The notes beneath the pieces were generated by a model. It saw only the letters and a program-made list of their open reading frames with translations. It did no database searches and was not told the DNA's origin. The translations under genes and the position numbers were made by a program. Shown here piece after piece: positions 1 to 18,400 of a stretch of 64,000 nt of DNA; positions within the stretch are counted from its first letter, which is position 1, and each line of letters starts with the position of its first letter. Where the stretch lies: NCBI GenBank assembly GCA_033032865.1, contig JAWHQI010000064.1, positions 3,472,001-3,536,000 of the forward strand, given 5' to 3'. The DNA is from Dactylorhiza incarnata (taxonomy: Eukaryota; Streptophyta; Magnoliopsida; Asparagales; Orchidaceae).

Positions 1-6791
<6,791 letters not shown>

Positions 6792-7773
6792 CTTCCTACC
6801 CTTCTACTCTTTTTAAGGTTTTGTATATGCTGACTTTTTCCATTTGTTTGAAAGTTGTGTTATTGGCTGCATGATTGAATTTTTCTTCCTTTTTTTGTTA
6901 AATTATTCTACTGCACTGTCAGATATTGGGCTTTCCATTATTTTCTTAATTGGGATCATTCGCTGTTTGGCTGATCGTTAGGTTCGCAGTCTGCCTTTGA
7001 ATGTCGTTTTCAGGCTTTTCTGGAGTTCGGAGGAAATGTCGTTGCGCCCATATGTGTTCTCTCTGTCCCTTCCCCGCCTAGTAGACCCTTAAGCTCTTCT
7101 GTTCTCATGCAAACTTAAGGTTTTGTTTGAGATAGCTGAGGCGGTGTGAAAATATGGTAGTAAACACAATAGAGAGCGTTTACCTGCATTTAAAACTTTA
7201 ATGATAGTTTTTTAGCATAAATTCTAATTTTCGTCGGCAACGACCGTTCAATATCGCTGAACTTTAAACACTTTGCATGCGTGTGTCAATGTTTTGACTT
7301 AATATATCATTTTGAGAAAATAGCATTCATGATCACATCTATTCAATTACCGCCTATTTTTCATAGCTGCATAAATAACTGTCATCTCTCTCTCACCGCT
7401 CCCCCAAACAGAGCCTCGGAGATATCTACTTATCTGAAAGCCAAATATATGTTCACATTCGATTTGTAGTTGAATCCAACAGGAAAATAAAGCATACACT
7501 GTCTTTTTTTTCAACCTATTGAAGTTGAATGGAGTATTTAGGAGGAACGCTACATTTTGAGGGAGGTGCTTCCTGGGAACTGGGAGTTGTATTTTAAAAA
7601 AATAATTGGAATTCTTATTTTATTTTTTTAATCATATTTATTATATAAATATTAACTTTTTCGATTCAATGTTTAAATTAATCCTATTTTTTCCCTAAAA
7701 AATGGTATGCTTTTTTATAAATTTCATGATTATGTATTTATTGTTCTTGTTTGTATTCTATTGTATTTTTTTT
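6792..7773. other. SRP54 3' UTR and flanking DNA
   Basis: Directly after the SRP54 stop. T-rich sequence of the kind seen in plant 3' UTRs. No strong AATAAA close to the stop and no further ORF of note. From about 7490 it turns into plain AT-rich intergenic DNA. Confidence 0.5.
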
Positions 7774-8741
7774 GGCAAAATACTCAAATTGGTCCCTTAA
7801 TTTTGAGCCTAGTTTCAAAAAGGTCCTTTAATTTTCATTTGCTTCAAATGGTCCCTTTACTTTTGGTCTGGTTTCAAATAGCTCCTTTAATTTTCATTTG
7901 CTTCAAATTGGTCCTTTAACTTTGATTCTTGTTTCAAATTGGTCCCTTAACTTTATATTTTATTTCAAATAAGTTCATAAATCACCACTATTCATATTAC
8001 TAATCATGACGAGATATTTATGTGGTGTTGATAAATCGCTTATGTACATAATAAACTATTTTTTGGTAATTATCTAATAAAAATTATTATTAATTTTCTA
8101 ATTTATAATTTTTCAAATTAAATTTTCTCAACAAACTGTAAATTTATATCCATTTATTAAAAATATATAGCAAATATTAGGGATTATAAAAGTCAGTACT
8201 TCATTGAAATATTAAAAAGAATGATTTTTTTATAACGAAGCAATCTCGATGACACTTATTTATACTAATTATCATCCATTTTATATATTTTTGTGGAAAT
8301 AAGTGTCACATAGATTGTTACATTTTAAATTTTTTTAATTTTTGTATATTTCAATTTTGTGATGAGTTTTATAATCCCTATTTTTTGTTATTTATTTCTG
8401 ATAAATAAATATAAATTAAAATTGTGTTGAAAAAATAATTTAAAAAATTATAAAATAGAAAAATAGTAATTATTTTTATGAGATAATTACAAAAAAATAG
8501 TTTATTAGCACATAAACGATTCGTCAATGTTTCATCAGTAACTAGTAATCCGAATAAATGTGATTTATAAACTTATTTGAAATAAAGTATAAAGTTAAGA
8601 GACTAATTTGAAACAAATGAAAAATTAAAGGACCTAATTGAAACAATGTCTAAATTTAAGGGACTAATTTAAAGTAATGAAAATTAAAGGACCTATTTAA
8701 AACATGAGTCAAAGTTAAGGGACCAATTTGAGTATTTTGCC
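7774..8741. repeat. 968-bp foldback element with long terminal inverted repeats
   Basis: The left end GGCAAAATACTCAAATTGG is the inverse of the right end CCAATTTGAGTATTTTGCC. Both arms contain several copies of a phrase like TTCAAATTGGTCCTTTAA, and the inverted arms continue towards the centre (ATAAACTATTTTTTGGTAATTA near 8050-8075 and its inverse near 8490-8510). Both ends sit in T runs of 8-9 that could be the target duplication. No coding capacity. Probably a non-autonomous MULE-like or foldback element. Confidence 0.75.
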
Positions 8742-11700
8742 TTTTTTTTTAATTAGAATTTCAAAAGAAGCGAATTCCTATTTTTGAAACGCTCCTTATT
8801 AAAGAAGATTGCTTGTTTTCTATTTGTGGACTTATATTAACGCTGCATTTGTATTTGGAATCTCAAAGATTGAATTATTTGATTCTTTGGGGTATATTTG
8901 ATGCACATAAAGCCATCTAATTGGAACAAAAAAATATAGGGATTTATATTACCAACCCCACAATTGTTATTCGCAGCTCACCGATAATCACAGACCTCCA
9001 AAGTTGATATTTGCAACCCACCAAGTAGATATTCACAACCCACGCGACATTCACAGCCTAAAATTATTTTTTTTAATATAAATTAGTTAACTACAGTGTT
9101 GATGATCCCAAATTCGAGGAGGAGGTTGGGCGGCGGGCGGCGCAAAGGGGCAGCGTGTGAAAGAAGGGGGTGTACGTGCGGCTAGGGCGAAACGCTAAGG
9201 GGGACTGAGATTAGAGGGGGGAAATTATGATTTTTATGTTTTATTTTGATTTTTTCTGGGTTGCGAATATCGATTGTGTCATCAAAACAATTTTGATCTT
9301 GAGTTTATTTTTTATAAGGCATGTGTGTGAAACGAAAAAAAAATGTTGGTGCGTGTAACACATCTAAGATCACCGTGTGAGACCCCAATCACCTCGTATA
9401 TTTCAACTAGCACGAATTTTCGTGCATGATTGATCTAAAATACGACCACTTTCAATATGATCGTATTACACAAATATGGTCGTATATTTTCGAAATAATC
9501 TACACAGTTGAAATCATAGATCATACGACTGTATCCTGCACGGTGCGTTACCATTACCTAAATATCTCTTGTGCGAAAATATCTTGTGGATGGCTCTTAA
9601 TCGTGTGCTTCAAGAGCTCTCGGGTCAAATAGGGGCTTGGCTGGATCGCCTTTTGATGAATGATAATAATATAAAATATTTCTGGATAGATATAACGTAT
9701 ATAATATTAATAGATAGATACAACATATATGCTATTAATAGTAATAGATATATCATAAAATAGATTATATATATATATAATAATAATGTTTACCGTATTA
9801 AAAAGAAAAAGTTGTCGTAAAACATTCAAAATTGTGAAATATAGCCTTATTTTTTAATCTAATGACTTACATATATTATAATTTATATAAAAAATTAAAA
9901 TATAATGTCTATTTAAGTAACTACATTATATTCTCAAATTAAAAATAATTATGAAAATTCATAAAATAAAAAAAATTTGGTAGATTGCCATTAGGCATGT
10001 TAGCGGTCTTTTTCAAGAAAGATTGTTATTAGGCATGTTATCGATATTTTCAATGAACTACCAGTAAACTCATTAAATTTGATTTGACATGAACTGTATT
10101 AATTAATTGATAAGGGTGGAGCCCGTGCCTATCTATCATGGTCGAGATACTGTCGCGATTGATCGTAGGGGCGGAGCCTCGTGCCCGCCACTCGCGATAA
10201 TAAATAGAATATTTGTTCACGGTTTAGGACCAAGTCCAAATAGTGGAGTTTCCAGTTAATTACCCTTCCACCTAAAAAAAGCTTCATTAGAACAACTCAA
10301 ATATTTTATACAGAGATCTGGACTTGAGCTATTTGATTGCCTTCGCTGTAATAATATAAAGCTATGACTCTGTATTTCAATTTTTCATCGTTCAGGCTCT
10401 TTAACGGTCTGATTTTAATTGACTGAAAACTTATTTAAATTCAAAATATCTTGAGTTTCTCTTATATAATATATTGGGAATATGGGATCCAATCTCGTGT
10501 TGACCCAAACCTCGGGTCCAACTCATTCTATTCAGCTGAGCTGAATTTGTTCTTAGGGTAGCTATGCCTGCTCGGAAGTTGAGTCGACACGAGTCACGAC
10601 TCGTTAACTTTGCTCAGTTTATGTGTTCAATTACAACCACAAGCCCTCTAAAATGTCAGTTTATGCCAATTTGTCGTACCATCTCCAACGTCAGCCGCTA
10701 CCACCCTCCCAAATAATCTCTAAATTGGAGTTCACTGAAAAACAGTTTCCATCTCCATGGCCAGCCGCCCTCCCGAATAAGCCCTAAATAATACTTTATA
10801 CTCCAAAGGATTAGGGTTTGATTGTACGATGCTTTTCGGAAGAAACAAACTCTCATAAAATTAAACCCCAAGTTATAATGTGTAACTTTTATAAGTTTTG
10901 TGATGCAGCGGGTTCAATTAGAATACGATGAAAGATAAAATGATAAGAATCATATACGCGGTTCGTGATCGTTTATGCTAAAAAAATTCATTAACTTCTA
11001 ATGACACTAATCTTAGGGAATGATGTGGAGTAGAAAGATTGATAAATCTACGTCTTACCAAAAGCCGCTAACAATAAAGATATAGTCATTATGATCGCAT
11101 AGAAGAAAATAATAATCTATGAAAAGTTGTTGGGGAAGTCCTTCGTCAGCAGTCACATTCTCCTTCTTTATGCGCACATTCACTCTTTGAGATCCTTTCC
11201 CAATGAAGCAGAGAGCGCAGATAAACACGATTGCAGAGTAAATTAAATGTGTTTTCATTCATTGAAAAAGTGAGCGCAATGTGCGAATCAATAGATTTTG
11301 GTAGCAAAGAAAGGGGAATACATGAGTTTAAATGGTGGGAGGAAGCTAAAGAGTCAGTAGAGATCGAAGTCACGAAGGAATCAAGGAGACGAAATATTTT
11401 ATCGTTTCCGTCTAGCCAATTAACATCCTTATATCGCTCAATCTATACGCTGTCTCCCTTCCACGCCATTTCCATCATCTGAGGAGAACCGTCGCTTCCA
11501 AGTGTTCTCACAAATGCGAACACTTCAACCCGCGTGCCATCCTTGGGCGATCTTTCAATATTACTAATTTGACCATACAATGTCATTCACACTATAGACA
11601 AACAAGATTAAATAAGTACATATCTAAATAAATTTAGATATTACTACCTTCTAATTCCCTTTGTTTTTTAATAGATGTCATGTATTTTTGGGCCGTTTTC

Positions 11701-11799
11701 TAAATTATGCGTGGGGCTGCAGACTTGGCAAAGTTATTATGTTCAAGCCACAAACTCGCTCCGCGGTCAATCATGCGCCAACGCATGGTCAGCCCGTCA
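8742..11799. other. AT-rich intergenic DNA, no gene recognised
   Basis: Read on both strands. Only short open frames without family resemblance. A poor-complexity AT-rich part (9700-9990) and a small palindrome CACGAATTTTCGTG near 9411 are the only structures I note. Nothing here supports a gene. Confidence 0.6.
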
Positions 11800-11805
11800 C
11801 ACGTG
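11800..11805 (+). promoter_or_regulatory. G-box CACGTG, about 500 bp upstream of the PRR start codon
   Basis: Exact CACGTG core. G-boxes are bound by bHLH (PIF) and bZIP factors and are enriched in clock-gene promoters. A single six-base match is weak evidence on its own. Confidence 0.4.
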
Positions 11806-12101
11806 CAAAAATACATTCCATTTGAACGTGCCTAGGGCATTCGGAAGTTGGTGATTTTTCGTGGCAACCTGTCCATTTGACACATGCAAGTAGGTGCATC
11901 CCTGCGGGAAAATTTGATCCATTCATTTGAAATCCAACGATCCAAAATAAATCGAACAGTTTGGAATTCGACCATACACCTGCCAGTATTCATGCAAAAC
12001 ATGGTGCATTCCATGTGTCGGTCACATGACCGCACAACTAAATGCGTGAGTGCGTGTGACGGCAGAAGGGCATTTAAATCAACCGGTGGTCCCGGCGGAT
12101 A

Positions 12102-12110
12102 AAAATATCT
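12102..12110 (+). promoter_or_regulatory. Evening Element AAAATATCT in the PRR promoter
   Basis: Exact nine-base Evening Element, the binding site of the single-MYB clock factors CCA1, LHY and the RVE activators. It lies five bases upstream of a TATAAA box and about 197 bp before the ATG of a PRR gene, the position where a functional copy would be expected. A chance match of nine bases in this exact place is unlikely but possible. Confidence 0.7.
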
Positions 12111-12114
12111 GAAT

Positions 12115-12120
12115 TATAAA
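12115..12120 (+). promoter_or_regulatory. Probable TATA box of the PRR gene
   Basis: TATAAA about 187 bp before the ATG, directly after the Evening Element. It predicts a transcription start near 12145-12155 and a 5' leader of about 155 nt. No upstream ATG-led frame of length lies in that leader. Confidence 0.55.
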
Positions 12121-12306
12121 ATGCCATCTAGTGGCTCTCTGAGTCTGTGATCCCCAGTGGGCCACTGTGTTTAAATTTTCCGTAGCCTGACGTGGCACCA
12201 TGAGGAGATATTTCTCTCGGGCACACATTTCCTCTTCCTTCCTCCGCCTTCACATCTTCCGTTCTCCGATCCCACTCTCCTCCGTCTGATTCCGCGAGTC
12301 GATCCG

Positions 12307-12499
12307 ATGGAGAACGTGCCGCCGGAAGAAGATTGCGTAGCGCCTGGCCGACGGAGCGCCGCCCACGTGGGAGAGCAGATGGCGGGGATACGATGGGAGC
12401 GATTCCTCCCGAGGAGGTTCCTCCGCGTGCTCCTCGTGGAGCACGACGACTCAACAAGGCACATCGTCGCCGCCCTTCTCCGGAAGTGTAGTTATCATG
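12307..12499 (+). CDS. PRR7: PRR exon 1 (start, receiver N-terminus)
   Basis: Begins [10 protein letters not shown] and runs through [20 protein letters not shown] to RKCSYH. WERFLP just before the receiver is a PRR family hallmark. This ATG was chosen because it is the first in frame after the TATA box. The donor GTAGCT from 12500 splits a Val codon. The intron is 113 bp. Confidence 0.9.
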
Positions 12500-15400
12500 G
12501 TAGCTCACTCAGCTCTTCCTCTTTTTCGTGGATTTTAGAGAATCCTCTGTTTGTGGTATTTTTCTTTTGGAGTTAAGATGGATTTCTGTTTATTGTGGGG
12601 GGGTTGTGGCAGTTTCAGCGGTTGCTGATGGGAGAAAGGCATGGGAGATGATGAAGGAAGCTTGTTATAACTTCGATCTGGTGCTGACGGAGTTTGAGAT
12701 GCCATTGCTTTCTGGAATCGATCTTCTTTCCAAGATTGTTGGTACAGAGGACAGCAAGAGCATTCCTGTGATCAGTATATTCCTAAATCATTCAATTTTT
12801 AGGACTGCCGAATTACTTGTCCTTTCCTTATCTATTTTGTGTTCCTCCTTTTTTTTGCAATAATAGTTACATGAATCTGACTCTTGTTGATTGATTATTA
12901 CCTGTGAACATAAAGAGTGCAGTTACAACGAGTAATCACAAACCACACTCAAAAATAATAATAATAGACTCATGCATATGCACGAAAAATCTCAAATTAG
13001 GGCAAAAACCATTGGATGATCGGATTTCAATCTGAAATGCTTTCACTAGTAATGTTTGCAAAATAAAAAACACTTTACAACTTATCTTCCTTCCTTTGAT
13101 CCCATGCGAATCATTGCGACTACCATAAAAAATAAACACACAAAATGAGAAAATACAAATGGTATTGATGAAGATGAATAAGTTGAATCAATGTAATTCT
13201 CCTAAGCTTTATCCTCCACACCGCCCAACACAAAGTTTAACCGATCCCTTGGCCCGTCGTCGCTAATTGCGCTTGTGATGTTGGGATGGAGATCCTCTCC
13301 ATTTGGGACCAAATGGAGAGGTTCATTTATATGGGAAATAAAAAAAATGGACAGCGTGTTATGAGTTTCGTGCCCAGTTATTTTGATGCGTCTTTCGTTA
13401 TTATATTTTATTGTCTTTTATGTCGTAGTTCGTGTTCTTTGGTTTCATTACGTTTTATCATGATGCGTCTTTCATTACGGATATACCCTTGTATGTCTTA
13501 TTTAAGGGACCCCTTGGGTCTTGTACAACAACAACAACAGAACCCATATAGTCCCCAATCATTGGGGGTATGGGCGGGGGAAGATTGGAAACAGACCTAA
13601 CCTTTGGCACTATGCACAAAGTGGCTTCTCTTAGAGGAGAAAGACCTAACCTTTGACAATAAATGCACAAAGTGGCTGCTCACAGTGTACCACTGAAATA
13701 GTGGCCCCCTATACAGTTGCGTTAGCTGCGGAATCATGCCCTCAAATCAAAGCCAAAGACATCAGAGAGGGCAGACCCAAGAATCCATTTTGATTTATGT
13801 GCACATACCCATGCTTCCTTCATTCAGCATCCAGAGCATTGGTGAAGCACAATTCCCTTGGGTCTTGTAATGGAAAAAAATATATTACTTTCCCCTTTGA
13901 TGAGATTGTGGTAGTTCTCTCCTCCCGATCACACCCTGCTTATGCAACCGCGATTTCGGCTCCACTGTATCCTTCGCCGCCGTCATCCCCACCTCTGGAC
14001 ATCCTACCGAGGTTCTATGGTGATCCCGTAACATAGTGTTACTTAACCCGTAGCTCGACTCTTTTCCCCTATTCCAATTTCACCCTGCACTGAAGTTGTA
14101 CAATCCCGAACCGTATACCACGAACTTCTCTCCCCTCGCTCTCCACATCATCTCACTTCTCAGGAACCCCAATGTACAAACCATGTAACAATTCAATCCA
14201 CACAATATCAGAAGTATTGTCTGCTTTGTTTCTTCTCAGTCCATATTGAGCTGAATCGCATGGTGTTGTCCTTTTCCACAGGTAGCTTACGAGTACTTCC
14301 CAGGAAGTCACTCATCCTAGGACTACTTCCACTGGAGAACTCTTAACTCTGGAGTTTCCAACAAAACTCCACAACATGCTCTGAAAAGGCGTCTTTGGTT
14401 TTTAGGGTCCATGTTATTACTTAAGCTCAATAACTTTTACTTCAATTCCAATGCGAGATTCAGTTCATTCATGCGCCTCCTTTCACCTAGAAGTCTGTTA
14501 TCCTAGAACTTTGCTAGTAGTTGATTTCCTGGGATGAAGTACTCCCCGCCCTCATCAGACCGCCCTCATCGGATTCAGGATATGACAACTGACACAACAT
14601 CCCCAACTCATTGTCCAAATTGTTTGTGCAAAGAAATGTTAAAGATCCGGACAAATTTGGTCCACCATTGTTTTTGTCATTTAGACATGATGTTGACTAT
14701 GTCATGCCTACATGGAATATTGCTTCAAGTGCATTTACATTCACTAAATCTTGCGGAAAATGTTGACAGTATATTGTTATGTATATGCCCCAATTGCAAG
14801 AGGATAATATGAGTAACACCATAATATTTAATATTTAATAGGTTTCCTTTATGTCTTAATTAATTAGTCACTTTTCTTTTTGAGTATGCATAGTTAAGGA
14901 GTGAGTTATAAGGGCTATGGATCTCATATCCTAAACTTTTGGAATTGGCCTTGTGCTGGGTGAAGGAACCGACCCTTGATTGTATCATCATGAGAGCATG
15001 CCTCTCAATTAGTCTATTTGTCTTCAATACTCCGTTTTACTTCGAGTATGAGTTTCGTGTAACTAACACTAGTAATCAAGGGGGGTCTATGTTACGATCC
15101 CGGATAGGAATCTGGCAAGGGGAAGGGCCGACAGAGGTGAGGAAGAGGAAGGATGAGGGAAAGAGAAGAAAAGCTAGGGAGCAACCCTAATTTCCATACA
15201 TCCAAGCATAATGAAAAAGAGTACAACGCAACCCCTTATAGGTGCGGAGTGCGGATAACGAAAAGCAGTGTGGATAATGATAAAGCGTACACATAATGAA
15301 AATAACATAACAAATTGAAATAAAATGATCACGTCGGCGGCGTGTCTTCGGTCTCTCCTCCTCCAGACGGACCCATCATCGTTACCCCCCGTGTGCGGAC

Positions 15401-18400
15401 TCGCCACGACGTCTCGTCAACGTGTGCGTGTCCTGTCGGCATGCGCAACCGTAACAATGTCGCCGTCTGGAAAATATGCCTTGCCCCCAAGGCAGTAGTC
15501 GGAGGGATGGTGGCGTGGGGCAGCCACGTAGCTTCGGACTCCATACGGTAAGACCCCGCAACAGGGACCTCCTGCGGGCCAGAGTCCCCCTGAAGGTGGT
15601 AGCGGCGATCAAGTAGCTTGGCTGGGTAGTACGGCGCCAGCTGCCGTCTTTCTTCCGCACCAGAGAAAGCTAAGTTGTTGGCAATCCTGTCGGAGGCTGA
15701 ATGACGTCGACGAGCACAGTAGAAAGCTCTTGGTGGTCCGTTGGGGAAAGGGAAAGACACATCGGCCGGGCCCGAGAGGGCCCACAGCCCCGCGGAGAGG
15801 CCGACGTCCGTGGACCGCTGGATCATGCAGAGGGAGATCGGAGAGCGGAGGAGAGGAAAATCACCGTCGAGGCGACATGGCTGGCCCCAATGGAGAAACT
15901 GCATGATCATAGTCGCTCAATTGATACATACATCACCGAGCGTGCGGAGCCAAACCACCCATAAAATGGCATCGATACCGCCTAGGACGAATGCGTAGAA
16001 GTCCGCGGTCACGGAACAGGACCCCACGAAAGTAGGCACGGCAGTGCAACGACCCTGAGTCGGTCGGCGACGTCCATCGCCCAGGCGGACCGCAACATCC
16101 GGAGAGGGAACTGAGGGGAGACGGAGCTGCTGCACCAGGATCTCAGAAATGAGGTTGTGGCTTGTGCCGCTGTCTACCATGATGATGATCGGACGATCCC
16201 GCAGCGTGCCCGAGAGCTGCATGGTCTGCTGGCCGGGGATCCCGCCCGTCGAGGCGCAAGATAACTCCAATCGGTGGAACGTAGCTGCAGTGGAGTCGAG
16301 AGGTGTATCCTCCACTGAGAGCTCCAGGGCCTCAAAGTCGGCCATGGTAACCTCAGGGTCGACGTCTCCGAAGATGGCGTGGAACTCCTTCACGGAGCAC
16401 TCATGGTTGGGGGAGTACGGTTGGCGTCACCGAAAGCAGAGACCTTTGCTGCGAAACTCATTGTAATCACTGCTCGAGAGGCGATGAGGGGCCGGTGGGC
16501 GGCCCGACCGGTTTCCCCAAGGCGGCGGCCGCGGTGGAGGAGTCGTGGCTTGCGGTCGCCAAGGAGGCCGAGGCTGGTGGTGGTCAGTCGTAGGGGCAGG
16601 TGTCCGGTGGGAGAGGTCGGCTTCCACCAGACATGCCAAGTCCATGGAGTCAGAGACTGTGTGAGGCTGGTGTGTGCGGAGACGAGAGCGGATATGTGGC
16701 AGTAGACCCTACATGAAGAAGCTCAGGTAATGATCGGGCGGTGGCCCGGGAACATGGGTGGCCAAGGCTACAAACTCGTCAATGTAGTCGTCCAGGCCGA
16801 CTGTCTGGCGGACGCCGCTTAGCCACTCGATAGCGGAAGTGCCAGAGTAGCGGGTGTTGTACCGCCGGATCATCTCCTGTTTGAGCTCGGACCAGGAGAG
16901 GCACTGGTTGGATTGGCGAAGCCACCGAGCCCACTGTAAGGCGGAGACGTCCAGGCCCACCATAGCCGTAGACACCTTGTCGTTCTCCGGTGTGTAGTTC
17001 AAGGCTACACCCCATCGGTTCAACGCCGACAAAAGAGGGAATATCGAGGGAGAGGGTGGGCCGGCCCGGAATGGGCGGAGGAGTGGCCCCCACTGAAATG
17101 GGCGGCGACCCGGTACCGAGGAGAGAGCCGCCGTCCGCGGGCGAGCCGGAGCCGGACGCGGCGGAAACGGCGGCGGCGGACGCCTGAATGGAGTCAATCT
17201 TGGAGTGGAGGGCGAGGAGGGGTGCATGGAGGCGACGAGTTGTTCCTGAGCCTTCACGCGGCGGCTCAAGGCGTCGACAGCGGGAGCGGGGTCTCCGGAG
17301 GAGCGGAGATTGGGAGTCATGGGAGCTGGATCCAACGTACGACGGCTAGAAAAGGGCAGAGCTCGACGGGGTCGGCGGGTCCTGGTGCTGGACGGACGCA
17401 CAGAGACGGATCCACGGCTCTGGCGGCTGGGGAAGGCGAAGACGACGTCGATCGACGCAAGGAGGCGGGCCTGGCAGCTGGGGAAGGTGAAGACGACATC
17501 GATCAACGCAAGGAGGTGGGCCTGGCGGCTGGGGAAGACGAAGACGGCGTCGATCGACGCAAGGACCCGCGGCTCTGGAGGCTGGGAAAGGCGAAGACGG
17601 CATCGATCGACGCAAGAAGACGACGCAAGGAAGCGGATCCGCGGCGCTGGCGGAACTGCGATGCTTGGGCGCTATCGATTGCTGTAGATGGAAGCGGGAG
17701 GACGACGAACGAAGCACTGACGGCGACAACAGCAGGCAGTGCGGCAGGTCAGACCAAATTGATACGATCTCGGAGAGGAATCCGGCAAGAGGAAGGTCCG
17801 GCGGAGGTGAGGAAAAGGAAGGAGGAGGGAAAAAGAAGAAAAGCTAGGGAGCAACTCTAATTTCCATACATCCAAGCATAATGAAAAAGAGTACAACGCA
17901 ACCCCTTATAGGTGTGGAGTGCGGATAACGAAAAGCAGTGCGGATAATAATAAAGTGTACACATAATGAAAATAACATAACAAATGCAAATAAAATGATC
18001 ACGTCGGCGGCGCGTCTTTGGTCTCTCCTCCTCCAGACGTACCCATCATCGTCTCCCCCGGCGTGCGGACTCGTCACGACGTCTCGTCGGCATGCGCAGC
18101 CGTAACAGTCTACAAGTAAATAAAAACTAACACTCATATCATATCTGATGTGAGGACGTTTTCTGCTTGCTTTTGAAATCCAAACATTTTTGTTATTTAG
18201 AGCACTAGATTCAAATTAAGGTACTTACTAGATTTCTAGATCTCCTTTATGTAGGAGAGTTTTTCTTAGGTATTCTATATCTAAGGCAGCCTGTTTGCAT
18301 ATATCCTGTTACACAGTGATGTCTTCCCAAGACTCCATTGGAATAGTACATAAATGCATGCTGAAGGGTGCTGCGGATTTTCTCGTAAAGCCGCTAAGGA

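Larger units (their letters stand above)
15090..18107 (-). mobile_element. Ty3/gypsy LTR retrotransposon, internally deleted, with LTRs and GTCTA target duplication
   Basis: Two LTRs (15090-15456 and 17760-18107) begin TGTTACGATC or TGATACGATC and end CCGTAACA. GTCTA flanks the element at 15085-15089 and 18108-18112. Element genes run on the minus strand: gag, then an aspartic protease, then directly the tail of pol ([14 protein letters not shown] near 15455-15500, like the C-terminus after the integrase chromo-like region). Reverse transcriptase, RNase H and most of integrase are missing, so it is non-autonomous. The gag resembles that of the larger element at 24890-30212. Complete target duplication and similar LTRs indicate a fairly recent insertion in PRR intron 2. 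Confidence 0.88.

Noticed and set aside
11055..11482. Overlapping frames of 67-83 codons on both strands
   Set aside because: No family likeness, no splice-consistent neighbours; treated as chance.
15329..15910. 193-codon minus-strand open frame
   Set aside because: It crosses the pol tail and the LTR of the gypsy element in the wrong frame. The correct frame there gives the [10 protein letters not shown] end of pol.
17222..17860. 212-codon plus-strand open frame with acidic repeats
   Set aside because: Antisense to gag and LTR. Kept open by the 51-bp repeat and high GC.
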